This document shows positions 1 through 8,905 of a stretch of 64,000 nt of DNA, in pieces. Position 1 is the stretch's first letter; each line of letters begins with the position of its first letter. Made by a program: the position numbers and the translations under genes. Source of the stretch: Lancefieldella parvula (GTDB lineage Bacteria > Actinomycetota > Coriobacteriia > Coriobacteriales > Atopobiaceae); the NCBI GenBank assembly GCA_023300185.1, contig CP097092.1:1302001-1366000 (forward strand), read 5' to 3'. The notes under the pieces are model-generated. The model was given only the letters and a program-made list of their open reading frames with translations, did no database searches and was not told where the DNA came from.

Positions 1-2511
1 CTTTTTTGCTGCCTTGGTGGATTTGGTGCTCTTAGTACTCTTACGAGCGCCTCTACGCGAGGCAGTTTTCTTTTCTTTACCAGGGCAATCGTAGTTTGGA
101 CAGAGCTTCCAAGGACCCCTCTGGGTAGTAACAACCACCATAGGAGCGCCGCAATCTGGGCAGACCTCATCGGTCTTCTCGAGCTTTCCGCGAGCAGGCA
201 GAGGATAGCTAGTCTCACACTCCTCGTAGTTGGTACAGCGAATAAAGCGCTTACCTGTGCGCTCTGACTTATGAGCCACCAGGTCCCCATGCTTGCCATT
301 TGCCTTGCAGGTTGGGCACTCGCCCACAATAAGATCTGGCTCCGCGTTTGTAGGACAAGCAGGATTGATGCAAGTCTCATACGCACGCTGTCTAAACGGC
401 TGAACCTTTACGCGAGGAGCACCACACTCTGGGCAGACACCAGCCTCTCCCTCAAGCGGCTCAACGCGTCCCTGAGGCAGTGGATAGGTAACATCGCAGT
501 CTGGCCAACCCATGCAGCCAACAAAGCTTCCACGAGTCTTCAGAGAGCTCTTAGCAACCAAGTCTTTGCCACACTTAGGGCAGGTTCCCACCTTTGCATC
601 AGCAGTAACTGCATCAGCAATGGCCTCAGACAGGTCTTCTTTGTGGTCAATGAGCGTATCAATCATGCCTGCAAGCAGGGCTCTTGAGTGGGTAACAACG
701 CCATCACGTGTATCTTTGCCCTCAGCAACGCTTGTCATATCGGACTCAAGCTCTGCTGTCATATCAGGCGAGGTAATGTGTGGTGCAAACTGCGAGAGCG
801 CATCAACAATTGCCATACCAAGCTGACTTGGCTCAACAGGATCATTCTTGAGGTATTTACGCTGGTAGAGCGTATCAATAATGGAGGCACGCGTAGATTT
901 TGTACCCAGACCGCGCTTCTCCATCTCTTGAATAAGCTTGCCCTGGCTATAGCGAGCAGGTGGCTCTGTCTGCTTTGCATCAAGCGACAAAGACTTAATA
1001 GAGACAATCTCTCCCTCGCCGACATCAGGAATCTGATCGTCTTTCTTAAGGCCAAAGGGATAAATCTCTCTAAAGCCTGGCTCAGCCAAGACCGTTCCGT
1101 TTGCAACAAAGGGCTGACCTGCAACATCAAGCGTAATCTTAGTGCCACTCATAGTAGCTGGACCCATAAGGGTTGCAAGGAACCTTCGAGCAATCAGGTT
1201 ATAGAGCTTCCAAGCTGCGGGCTGCAAAGCATCTGGATTTGCTGCCGCTGTTGGATAAATTGGTGGGTGGTCGGTAGACTCCTGCTTGCCACGCGTTGCG
1301 TGCAGCTTTGACTGACCCAAGAGCTTTTTGCAGGTAGGAGCATACTGAGGAACCGCAGACAGCGTGCGAACACAATCCTTCAAGTCAAGCGAACTTGGAT
1401 AGACCGTGTTATCAACACGTGGGTATGAAATCAAGCCGTCCATGTACAAAGACTCTGCCAAACGCATAGTTCTAGCTGGCGAGATACCCTCTGCAGCTGC
1501 AGCCGCCTGCAGCGATGTGGTGTTAAATGGAGCTGGTGGCTGCTGCTTTCTGCTACGAGATTCAATCTCGACAACCGTTGCCTGTGTTTGATCTTTAACA
1601 ACGGCGTAAGCTGCATCTGCTTCTGCCTGATCCCAGAATCTTGCGGTCTGGTGAACCATCTTAAAGGTTGCTTCCGCATCATCTTCTGGAGCAGCAACAC
1701 CAGAAATAACCCAATAGTCTTCTGGCTTAAATGCCAGGCGCTCACGCTCACGCTCAACAACAAGTGCCAGCGTAGGAGTCTGAACACGACCAGCAGAGCG
1801 TGTATTGCCCAGACCACCAAAACGTGCAGTGGTCAGGTAACGGGTCAGCACCGCACCCCAAATGAGGTCGATATACTGTCTGGACTCGCCTGCTGCAGCC
1901 AAGTTGTAATCAAGGTCCACCAGGTTATTGAAGGCGGTCTCAATCTCTGTCTTGGTAAAGGCAGAGTAGCGAGCACGGAACACTGCCAAGTTAGGGTTAA
2001 CCGAGAGAACCTGAGCAAGCGCATCAGAACCGATAAGCTCACCTTCTCGGTCAAAGTCTGTGCCGATAATGACAGACTCTGCCTTCTTAGCAAGGTTCTT
2101 GAGGGCGCGAATAATCTCTTTTTCTGCAGGTTGTTTATCTACAGGAGCCCAAATCAAATAGGGCAAGCTGGGGATTTTCCAGCCCTTAAGGTCAACGCCA
2201 TCTGCCATAAAAGGCTTGCGCTTAACCTTATAAGGAGGACGCTCAAGGCCATCTGGAACATCTGCAGGAAGGTGCTCCCCTTCTGCAGTTTCTCCGTACC
2301 AGCCCTCTTCCTTGTCAAACTTGAGAGCCAAAGGAAAATCAGGCTGCAGAATATGACCGCGAAGACCAATAGCAACATGGTCTTCTCCGCCACGTCTAAA
2401 ACGATAAACAGGAGTGTTGTATACCTTGTCTGTCTCAGGCTTACCCGATTCAGACAGAAGGCGAGCAATCTGCTGCGCTGCGTCGTTTTTCTCGGTAACA
2501 ACTAGAATCAA
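1..2511 (-). CDS. topA: DNA topoisomerase, type IA (3' end cut by window edge)
   Basis: Relaxes negatively supercoiled DNA by single-strand passage. The frame is open for 837 codons and runs off the left edge. The Toprim acidic motif DFDREGE lies near residues 153-159, and the catalytic tyrosine is Tyr363 in GLISYPRVDN. Four Cys4 zinc ribbons start near residue 644 (CPKCGKDL, CPECGAP, CPTCKANG, CPDCGAP). A Lys/Ser/Thr-rich tail follows. The N-terminus (LVVTEKNDAAQQIARLLS, later RGHILQPDFP) resembles archaeal TopA and topoisomerase III more than the usual bacterial form with VESPAKAKTI. The start is a TTG codon with GGAG 11 bases upstream; no ATG fits. It follows tatC at short distance. Confident for type IA; the subfamily is my reading. 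Confidence 0.9.
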   Translation of the reverse strand, partial: MILVVTEKNDAAQQIARLLSESGKPETDKVYNTPVYRFRRGGEDHVAIGLRGHILQPDFPLALKFDKEEGWYGETAEGEHLPADVPDGLERPPYKVKRKPFMADGVDLKGWKIPSLPYLIWAPVDKQPAEKEIIRALKNLAKKAESVIIGTDFDREGELIGSDALAQVLSVNPNLAVFRARYSAFTKTEIETAFNNLVDLDYNLAAAGESRQYIDLIWGAVLTRYLTTARFGGLGNTRSAGRVQTPTLALVVERERERLAFKPEDYWVISGVAAPEDDAEATFKMVHQTARFWDQAEADAAYAVVKDQTQATVVEIESRSRKQQPPAPFNTTSLQAAAAAEGISPARTMRLAESLYMDGLISYPRVDNTVYPSSLDLKDCVRTLSAVPQYAPTCKKLLGQSKLHATRGKQESTDHPPIYPTAAANPDALQPAAWKLYNLIARRFLATLMGPATMSGTKITLDVAGQPFVANGTVLAEPGFREIYPFGLKKDDQIPDVGEGEIVSIKSLSLDAKQTEPPARYSQGKLIQEMEKRGLGTKSTRASIIDTLYQRKYLKNDPVEPSQLGMAIVDALSQFAPHITSPDMTAELESDMTSVAEGKDTRDGVVTHSRALLAGMIDTLIDHKEDLSEAIADAVTADAKVGTCPKCGKDLVAKSSLKTRGSFVGCMGWPDCDVTYPLPQGRVEPLEGEAGVCPECGAPRVKVQPFRQRAYETCINPACPTNAEPDLIVGECPTCKANGKHGDLVAHKSERTGKRFIRCTNYEECETSYPLPARGKLEKTDEVCPDCGAPMVVVTTQRGPWKLCPNYDCPGKEKKTASRRGARKSTKSTKSTKAAKK

Positions 2512-2545
2512 AGAACAACACTCTCCAAAGTAAAAGGCGAAATTA

Positions 2546-3334
2546 CTAGATTTTGTCCAGCTCATGCTGCTCGTAGTCCTCGCGGCTCCACTTAAGAGCA
2601 GCCTTGCCATCGCGGGCAATAATGACGTAACGAGCAACTGCCAGAGCAACTTCGTACAGCAGGATAAGAGCTGCAAACATCAAAATCATGGTGACAGGCG
2701 ATGCGTCAGGAGTAACTACTGCAGAAAGAATCATCAGACCAACATAGACGTAGCGCCACTGCTCACGCATGTCCTTGTAAGGAACAAGGTGAAGAATAGC
2801 CAGGTAGAAGATGACCAGTGGAAGCTGGAACGCAACGCCAAAGCCAATCTCAAACATCATAATAATGTTGAGATAATCGCTTGCTTCGTTAATGGTTCCT
2901 GCAAACTCCTGCGACTGACCAATCATCCAACCAATTGCAGTGTTCAAAATGATAAAGTAGCAGAACAACATGCCCAAGAAGAACAAGGTAATCATAGCGG
3001 CTACGGTAGGAACAACCCACTTGCGCTCTTTAGCGTTAAGCGCAGGCAAGAAGAAAGCCATAATCTCCCAGATGATAATAGGTGTGCAGATAATCACCGA
3101 GAAGAAGAAAGCTACCTTAAACCTGATACTAAAGCCGCCAAGGACCGAGATAACCGTAAGCTTACCATCGGTTAAAAACTCCCTGATAGGGTCAATCAAG
3201 ATCTCAATCAATGCAGGTGTTGCAAAATAAATAATGATTGCAGTAACAAAAAGCGAAACCACCACAATGGTCACGCGGCGACGGAGTTCTCCCAGGTGAT
3301 CAAAAAGTGGCATACGAGCTGGAGTAATAGGCAT
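2546..3334 (-). CDS. tatC: Sec-independent translocase TatC
   Basis: Multi-spanning core receptor of the twin-arginine export pathway in the cytoplasmic membrane; it recognises RR signal peptides of folded proteins. At 262 residues it has the usual TatC length. The N-terminal MPLFDHLGELRRR is the typical cytoplasmic start, with the conserved glutamate of the HLxELR motif, followed by about six hydrophobic segments (for example residues 22-45, 75-97 and 108-135). The gene lies between the tatA/B-like gene and topA on the same strand with short gaps, so the Tat genes form one unit here. Confidence 0.95.
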   Translation of the reverse strand: MPITPARMPLFDHLGELRRRVTIVVVSLFVTAIIIYFATPALIEILIDPIREFLTDGKLTVISVLGGFSIRFKVAFFFSVIICTPIIIWEIMAFFLPALNAKERKWVVPTVAAMITLFFLGMLFCYFIILNTAIGWMIGQSQEFAGTINEASDYLNIIMMFEIGFGVAFQLPLVIFYLAILHLVPYKDMREQWRYVYVGLMILSAVVTPDASPVTMILMFAALILLYEVALAVARYVIIARDGKAALKWSREDYEQHELDKI

Positions 3335-3352
3335 TACACACGAAAGCTGGAC

Positions 3353-3976
3353 TTATGCGTCCTGGCTTTCTCCCTCCTCTCCAGCAACTTCTTCTTTCTT
3401 GTCTTCTGCCATAGAGCGAGAAGAACGTGCAGATCCAAGGTTATAGAGGTCTTTTGCAGATGGAGCTGCAGCAGGAGTTTCTTCTGCAGCCTTAGGTGCC
3501 ACGTGCTCAGTTACCTCTGTAGAATCATCGGAGAAAGCAACAGAAGACGTAGCTTGTGGTGCAGCTGCAGGAGCTTCTTCAGCAGAAGCGGCCTCTGGCT
3601 GCTCAGCCTCCTGGGTCTGCTCAGCTTGCTTACTCTGCTCAGCTGCCTCAGCAGCAGCCTTCTCAGCTGCCTCACGCTCTTCCTTGAGGCGAGCACGACG
3701 CTCAGCAAAGGTCTCCTGATGGTCAGTATCCTCGCGGTCAGCATCAGATGCAGCATTTTTGAGCTGCTCGGAGCGCTTGGGTTTCTCGTGAAGTGCATCC
3801 GCTGCAGGATCAAGTAAGTCTGCACGGACAACTTTATTAAAGCCTTCTTGAGCGTTCTGGAACTGTCTAAGAGCACGACCAAGCGTGCGACCCATACCAG
3901 GTAATTTATCAGGACCAAATACTAAAAATGCAAAGAGCAAAATTAGTACGAGCTCTGTTTCTCCAATGCCAAACAC
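3353..3976 (-). CDS. TatA/TatB-like twin-arginine translocase subunit with long acidic tail
   Basis: Single-span Tat pore or receptor subunit. From the GTG start the protein begins FGIGETELVLILLFAFLVFG; the segment at residues 6-20 is the membrane helix and is followed by the FGPDKLP hinge and an amphipathic helix (GRTLGRALRQFQNAQ). At 207 residues it is much longer than TatA (about 60-90). The rest is Ala/Glu/Gln-rich, low complexity and probably disordered or coiled. The GTG has AGAAAGG 8 bases upstream; an ATG further upstream would prefix 18 unlikely residues. Only one TatA/B-type gene is seen here, so it may serve as TatB or as a combined TatA/B. Confidence 0.85.
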   Translation of the reverse strand: MFGIGETELVLILLFAFLVFGPDKLPGMGRTLGRALRQFQNAQEGFNKVVRADLLDPAADALHEKPKRSEQLKNAASDADREDTDHQETFAERRARLKEEREAAEKAAAEAAEQSKQAEQTQEAEQPEAASAEEAPAAAPQATSSVAFSDDSTEVTEHVAPKAAEETPAAAPSAKDLYNLGSARSSRSMAEDKKEEVAGEEGESQDA

Positions 3977-4051
3977 AAGCAATACCTTTCTGGAACAAAC
4001 ATAAACAAGCTCTTTGAACCGTTTCATCAAAGAGCTTGCAAGTTACCAAAC

Positions 4052-4363
4052 CTACTTGCGAACGTTAAGGTCTTTATCAACCCCAAGAAGCGTAAAGACA
4101 CGCTCCACGTTTTTCTGAGGATTTGCAACAACAAGCACAGAACCACTCTCTTGTGCTCGATGTGCGGCACCCACTAAAACGCCAATGCCCGTCGAATCAA
4201 TATAAGCTACCTCAGCAAAATCAGCTTCAACTTCTTTTGCTCCATCGGCGAGCGCAGTATCCAAAGCATCACGAAGCTCAGAGGCGTTTGATACGTCTAC
4301 CTCGCCCTCAATGCGAATAATGGCCTTTTCATCTGTAATTTCAGAGCTTATTTCTAGTGCCAT
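4052..4363 (-). CDS. STAS-domain protein, anti-sigma factor antagonist type
   Basis: A 103-residue single STAS domain like SpoIIAA or RsbV. Such proteins bind an anti-sigma kinase and release a sigma factor, and are switched by phosphorylation of a serine. The phosphorylation motif is visible as YIDSTGIGVL with Ser57. The start has a strong site (AAGGAGGAG), and the stop codon of the upstream TPR gene lies just before that site, so the two are probably co-transcribed. No anti-sigma kinase or sigma factor gene is nearby, so the partner is unknown. Confidence 0.88.
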   Translation of the reverse strand: MALEISSEITDEKAIIRIEGEVDVSNASELRDALDTALADGAKEVEADFAEVAYIDSTGIGVLVGAAHRAQESGSVLVVANPQKNVERVFTLLGVDKDLNVRK

Positions 4364-4372
4364 AACTCCTCC

Positions 4373-5149
4373 TTACTTGGTGTTATTTGAAGAGGTAGAG
4401 GTGTTTCCGTTTAATGCATCAAGAACTTTCTGTGCATTATCCCTCACACCGGCGCTATTATCGGAATCTTTCTCAATTGCCTTCTGCAGTGCCTCTTTTG
4501 CAAGATCTACTTGATCAGTAACACGATACATCATTCCCAAATTAAGCCAACCGTTAGCATAGTCTGGAGAGCGATCTGTTACTGCCTTAAGCGCCTCAAC
4601 AGCACCTGTTTGGTCTCCTGCATAGAACTGCGCAATAGCCCTATCAACACGAACCTCATCAGAATCATTTGAAGCAAGATACGTATCGTACTCAGCAATT
4701 GCTTTGTTAATCAGCTGCAAAGACTGCTTCTGAACAGAATCATCTTGAGAAGAACTCTTAAGCGCCATTCCCCAACCTAAATACGTACGAGCCAAATCAA
4801 GATGTGCTGGTAGATTATCTGGATTGGACTGAATGGCAGACTCTTTTTCTTCTGCCTGCTTCTGATAGACCTGGTTAATAGCCTCAGGAGAATTCTGCTG
4901 AGTCTGATGCTGCTTTTGAGAGTTAGAGAAAATGCTGGCAAGAGAAGGCAACATCATAGAAATAGCAATAAAGAGCGAGAATACGCCAATAGCAATCTTC
5001 ATGCCTGTAGAAGGACCTGGCTTTTTAGGAGCCTCATCGGGCTTGCGGTCCTTTGCCTTCTTTTTTGCTGTCTGGTTTGCCATGGCAACCAGCTCTTTTT
5101 CTGCCTTCTGTTCTGGTGTAAGTTCTGGCTTTGAAGTATTAGTTGGCAT
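4373..5149 (-). CDS. Membrane-anchored tetratricopeptide-repeat protein
   Basis: A 258-residue protein with a charged Lys/Pro-rich cytoplasmic N-terminus, one membrane helix at residues 50-73 (MKIAIGVFSLFIAISMMLPS), a Gln-rich linker, and then about three TPR-like helical hairpins (NPDNLPAHLDLARTYLGWG, DEVRVDRAIAQFYAGD, PDYANGWLNLGMMYR). It ends in a Ser/Thr/Asn tail. It looks like an extracytoplasmic scaffold. Its place ahead of the STAS gene and the tat genes suggests a link to the envelope or export, but no function is known to me. Confidence 0.8.
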   Translation of the reverse strand: MPTNTSKPELTPEQKAEKELVAMANQTAKKKAKDRKPDEAPKKPGPSTGMKIAIGVFSLFIAISMMLPSLASIFSNSQKQHQTQQNSPEAINQVYQKQAEEKESAIQSNPDNLPAHLDLARTYLGWGMALKSSSQDDSVQKQSLQLINKAIAEYDTYLASNDSDEVRVDRAIAQFYAGDQTGAVEALKAVTDRSPDYANGWLNLGMMYRVTDQVDLAKEALQKAIEKDSDNSAGVRDNAQKVLDALNGNTSTSSNNTK

Positions 5150-5237
5150 TCAACATCCAATCGCTTTTTCTAAACATAACTAATCAAGATACGGCAGAAT
5201 GGGCCTACTTTCAAAGGAAATACCAAAGTTACACAAG

Positions 5238-6629
5238 CTATCCCCAGACGCTCTGGCCACGATCAACTTTTGCAAGTCGAGCACTTACCTGTTTAACAGC
5301 AACAATAAAGACATCAAGTGCTGCATCAAGCTCTTCCAACGTTGGGTAACTTGGAGCAATTCTGATATTAGTATCAAAAGGATCTTTACCGGCTGGCCAT
5401 GTAGCTCCTGCAGGTGTCATGGTAACGCCCAGCTCATTGGCGCGAGAAACAATTGCGCGTGCAGAGCCAACAGGACCATCAAACGAGACAAAATAGCCGC
5501 CCTTAGGATGAGACCAGGTTGCAACACCTAAATCTCCCAGACCCTCCTGCAGTTTGCGTTCCACCAGTTCAAAACGTGGTCGAAGCAGCTCGGCATGCTT
5601 TTGCATATGAGCTTCAATGCCTTGAGCATCTTTGAGGAAACGTACATGCGCCAGCTGAGAGATTTTCTCGGGAGAAACTCGAGCAACCTTGAACGCGCTC
5701 TGGATTTCTTTAATGTCCGCAGGGCTTGCGGCAACCCATGCCATGCCTGAGCTTGGGAAGGTTACCTTTGCCGTTGAGGCAAAAGCAATAACCAGGTTCT
5801 TTTGAGCATCATCTGCAGCAACCTCTGCAAGTGCATCAAAGATATTGAGGAGCTGAGGAGCCTCAGATTCTGGTACAAAGGCGTGAATTGCGTAGGCGTT
5901 ATCCCAGAAGATTCTAAAGTCAGGAGCTGCAGGTTTGAGGTTTGCAAACGCACGGACAACCTCATCTGAATAGGTGATACCGGTAGGGTTAGCAAAACGT
6001 GGTACGCACCAAATTCCTTTAACAGAGCTGTCGTTCTCAACAAGCTCCTTGACCACGTCCATATTTGGACCGTCTTCAGTCATAGGTACGGCAACGTTTT
6101 CAAGTCCGTAATGCTGTGTAATAGCAAAATGGCGGTCATAGCCTGGAGCAGGGCACAGGAACTTGAGCGTAGTGCCCTGAGCCTTTGCAGCCGCCATCTG
6201 CTCTGCCCAAGAAGGCTGACCAGCAAGACCGTGGGTTACGGCATGAGAAATAATGTCGTGCATAAGGTTAAGGCTAGAAGAGCCATTTACAATGACCTGA
6301 TCAGCAGGTACACCTGTGAGCTCTGCAGCGAAGGCTCGCGCAGAAGGAAGACCCCAAGGGTCTCCATAGTTGTCTGCAAAAGAGCCGCTGTCAGTCAGGT
6401 CAGAAGCAGAGTTCAGCTCGTCAAGCATAGGCTTAGACAGCGCCGTCTGTGCAGGGCTTGGCTTTCCGCGAGCCATATCAAGCTTGAGGTTTTTCTCGCC
6501 AAGTGCACGAGCTTCTTGTCCAATAAGCTCAAGAGCCTGGTTAAGCTCAGCATCGCTCATCTTCTGATAAGCGTTTTGCTCAGAGGTTGACTTTGGCTGG
6601 AACAGCTCGCGAGAAACTAGCTCAAACAT
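5238..6629 (-). CDS. Aminotransferase class I-like, probable aspartate aminotransferase
   Basis: A PLP-dependent fold-type I aminotransferase of 463 residues. It resembles the actinobacterial aspartate aminotransferase group (PF12897 type, Corynebacterium AspB-like). Seen motifs are DNYGDPWGLPSARAFAAEL, the PLP phosphate region NGSSSLNLMHD, CPAPGYDRHF, VPRFANPTG, FWDNAYAIH and the likely PLP lysine in FASTAKVTFPSSGMAW. I chose the ATG with AAGGGGAG four bases upstream; an earlier start would add 11 residues without a good ribosome site. A probable role is nitrogen transfer between aspartate and 2-oxoglutarate. It is the first gene of the leftward set. Confidence 0.85.
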   Translation of the reverse strand: MFELVSRELFQPKSTSEQNAYQKMSDAELNQALELIGQEARALGEKNLKLDMARGKPSPAQTALSKPMLDELNSASDLTDSGSFADNYGDPWGLPSARAFAAELTGVPADQVIVNGSSSLNLMHDIISHAVTHGLAGQPSWAEQMAAAKAQGTTLKFLCPAPGYDRHFAITQHYGLENVAVPMTEDGPNMDVVKELVENDSSVKGIWCVPRFANPTGITYSDEVVRAFANLKPAAPDFRIFWDNAYAIHAFVPESEAPQLLNIFDALAEVAADDAQKNLVIAFASTAKVTFPSSGMAWVAASPADIKEIQSAFKVARVSPEKISQLAHVRFLKDAQGIEAHMQKHAELLRPRFELVERKLQEGLGDLGVATWSHPKGGYFVSFDGPVGSARAIVSRANELGVTMTPAGATWPAGKDPFDTNIRIAPSYPTLEELDAALDVFIVAVKQVSARLAKVDRGQSVWG

Positions 6630-6701
6630 GACACTCCCCTTTTCGGTCTCTGCGTGATACAAAGTATAGGTGATTTAAAAATCAACGCGACAAGGAGAAT
6701 C

Positions 6702-6971
6702 ATGGCAAATTCTGCACAGCCTGGCATGCGCTCGGAGGCATATGGCGAGCTCCAGCACCTTGTTGATAATCTTTATAAGCGCAAACCTTCGGGCACAGTC
6801 ACTAAGGTTGACGTGCTGATTCAAGCTGAAGTAGATGATCTTGAAGAAGATTTGCAAGAAGTTATTGAGTTGATTCCGTCGGGCACATATGTCCGCGCTC
6901 GCCTCTGCGATCAGATTAACTCAATTGTTACGGCACACGGTTGGGGCTTTACCTACGGCACGGTTGAGTAA
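6702..6971 (+). CDS. Small conserved-looking protein, unknown function
   Basis: An 89-residue soluble protein, not recognised. It starts at an ATG preceded by AAGGAG. It is acidic in the middle (EVDDLEEDLQEVIELIP), has no Cys pairs or membrane segment, and ends HGWGFTYGTVE. Pattern and codon use look genuine: a good ribosome site, no overlap with another gene, and divergent from the aminotransferase gene. The central part could form a helix and the C-terminal half a small alpha/beta fold. No function can be assigned. Confidence 0.75.
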   Translation: MANSAQPGMRSEAYGELQHLVDNLYKRKPSGTVTKVDVLIQAEVDDLEEDLQEVIELIPSGTYVRARLCDQINSIVTAHGWGFTYGTVE

Positions 6972-7048
6972 CCATAGTTTATTGATTTTATATAAGTGAT
7001 AAAATTGCATATATACGGGGTCTTTTTCTAACAAGTTGGAGGCTCGTC

Positions 7049-7414
7049 ATGTATGACTCTTGGAAAGATTTTTTCATTAGCATCTTTAATAGAGGCATAT
7101 TTTTTGATGCTTCTACTCCAATAGCTTGTCTTATTAATAAGATAGTCAATATTTGTTTACTTCTTATATGGCTATTCACCATTGTCTTGATGTGTCTCTC
7201 TCCTGCAGGGCAAGAGGCCTCAATAGGCGGAGTGAACATTCTACGCGCCAGTTTTTTAATAACTTCTGCGTATTATTTTGTGGGGCTCTGCATTTTAATA
7301 GTCAAGGATAGAAAGATCGTACGCTCATTAGGTCATTTTTACGCGTCTTCCTTAAGCTGTTCTTTTGACGCTTGTGAAACTCTGCGATATGTACAAAAAG
7401 TAGGCCCAAGATAG
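7049..7414 (+). CDS. Small membrane protein, unknown function
   Basis: A 121-residue protein with two hydrophobic segments (about residues 30-50, NKIVNICLLLIWLFTIVLM, and 68-87, FLITSAYYFVGLCILIV) joined by a short loop and followed by a basic tail. The ATG has GTTGGAGG eight bases upstream. The upstream spacer is AT-rich. Base composition is lower in GC than that of the neighbours, which may mark it as accessory. It converges on nhaA with only 27 bases between the two stops. I do not recognise the family. Confidence 0.65.
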   Translation: MYDSWKDFFISIFNRGIFFDASTPIACLINKIVNICLLLIWLFTIVLMCLSPAGQEASIGGVNILRASFLITSAYYFVGLCILIVKDRKIVRSLGHFYASSLSCSFDACETLRYVQKVGPR

Positions 7415-7441
7415 CTGAAGCAAATGATGCAGCAAGAACGG

Positions 7442-8701
7442 CTACTTTAGCTGCAAGAATCTCCCTGCATCTGGGAATGCAAGGTTAGAAATAAGAATTG
7501 ACATGGTAAAGCCTAAGCCACCCATAAGACCAACGGCTGTAATCTGAATCCAGTCAACCTTTGCAGGAAGTTTGCAGATTTTAACCTTTACCAACAGGAA
7601 TGTCACAAGAATAATTCCCAATGGCTTTCCAAGAACGGCGCCAAAGAATACGCCGTGAGCAATGTTACTGCTAAGAAGCGCACCAAAATCAGCACCTACC
7701 AGCGTAATCTGTGCATTTACAAACGCAAAGATAGGCAGAACAACAAAGTTTACAAAGACAGAAATATAGTGCTCAACACGCTGAAGTGGTGGAGTTACGT
7801 GGTGCATGACCTGCTCAATTGAGTTAGCACCATGTGTAAAGTCATGCTGACCCAAAACGTGATGCTCATCATCGTAGTGATCATCAAGCTCACGAGCGCG
7901 CCTTGAAAGCCAGCTTCCCAGCTTGCTCAAGCGAACATCAGAGTGAGATGGCAAGAAGAAGGCAAGAAGAACGCCTGCAAGAGTAGCATGAATTCCCGAG
8001 TGGTACATGCAGACCCAGAGAACCAAACCAACAAGCAAATACGGACCAGAAGAATAAATCTTTAGGCGATTCATTCCCCACAAAATAACAAGAACACCAA
8101 GAGAAGCTGCTAACCAGGCAATATTTGGCGTGTGACCATAGAAAAGCGCAATGACCACAATAGCCAGGATATCGTCGGCAATAGCAAGTGTCTGGAAGAA
8201 CACCTTAGTCTGCGGACTAATTCTGTTTCCTAAGAGCGACATAACGCCAAGCGCAAAGGCAATATCGGTTGCAATTGGTGTTGCCCATCCATGAGGGGCA
8301 GTGCTTGCGTTAAGCGCCAGATAAATAAGAGCAGGAACTGCAACGCCACCAACAGCCGCAAGCATAGGAAGCATTGCCTGTCTTGGCTTTCTGAGCTGGC
8401 CAACAGTTACTTCATACTTGAGCTCAATACCTACAAGCAAGAAGAAGATTGCCATAAGGAAGTCATTCACAAAGGTTTCTAGAGCCATATGTGCATGAAT
8501 CATTCCAAGCGAGAAACTCATTTGCACTTCAAGAATTTCTCGAACCACCTCATGAGCAGGTGAGTTGGCAACTACAAGCGCAATAAGAGCTGCAAGCACC
8601 ATGACTGCTGCTGCAATAGTGCTGTTAGAGGTGATTTTCTTTAGAGAAGAGCGCTGACTAATTCTTCTTACAACTGCGGGCTCTCTATAAATACTAGACA
8701 T
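7442..8701 (-). CDS. nhaA: Na+/H+ antiporter NhaA
   Basis: Electrogenic sodium/proton antiporter of the cytoplasmic membrane (419 residues, about 12 spans). Family marks are the paired aspartates in AIADDILAIVVIALFYG, the TDIAFALGVMSLLG segment, and the C-terminal GLMGGLGFTMSILISNLAF. A hydrophilic loop near residues 265-290 is very rich in His and Asp (ELDDHYDDEHHVLGQHDFTH), which is not usual for the E. coli protein and could be a sensor or metal-binding stretch. It faces the degV gene across a 204-base divergent promoter region. Confidence 0.96.
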   Translation of the reverse strand: MSSIYREPAVVRRISQRSSLKKITSNSTIAAAVMVLAALIALVVANSPAHEVVREILEVQMSFSLGMIHAHMALETFVNDFLMAIFFLLVGIELKYEVTVGQLRKPRQAMLPMLAAVGGVAVPALIYLALNASTAPHGWATPIATDIAFALGVMSLLGNRISPQTKVFFQTLAIADDILAIVVIALFYGHTPNIAWLAASLGVLVILWGMNRLKIYSSGPYLLVGLVLWVCMYHSGIHATLAGVLLAFFLPSHSDVRLSKLGSWLSRRARELDDHYDDEHHVLGQHDFTHGANSIEQVMHHVTPPLQRVEHYISVFVNFVVLPIFAFVNAQITLVGADFGALLSSNIAHGVFFGAVLGKPLGIILVTFLLVKVKICKLPAKVDWIQITAVGLMGGLGFTMSILISNLAFPDAGRFLQLK

Positions 8702-8804
8702 TATCTGCCGTTCTCTCTTTATCTAAATGGTATTGACCGTTAGCTATGAAAGTTTTTCTCGATGTATATGCCTAGTGTACCGTCTACCTACCGTTGAGGG
8801 CAAC

Positions 8805-8834
8805 TTGTCATATCTCAAGAAAACGGGGTATATC
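8805..8834 (+). promoter_or_regulatory. Probable promoter of degV
   Basis: A -35-like TTGTCA and a -10-like TATATC are separated by 18 bases. Both sit about 70-100 bases before the degV start in the divergent nhaA-degV spacer. Assigned by eye only. Confidence 0.45.
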
Positions 8835-8905
8835 TCTATGTAAAATGTAGGTAATAGAAAGTCAACGTTTAGCTACTTGTAGCACGTATATATTTGGAGC
8901 GGATA

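Noticed and set aside
1588..2505. 305-codon plus-strand frame, with other frames opposite the topoisomerase
   Set aside because: The minus strand encodes a complete type IA topoisomerase through this stretch with Toprim and catalytic motifs.
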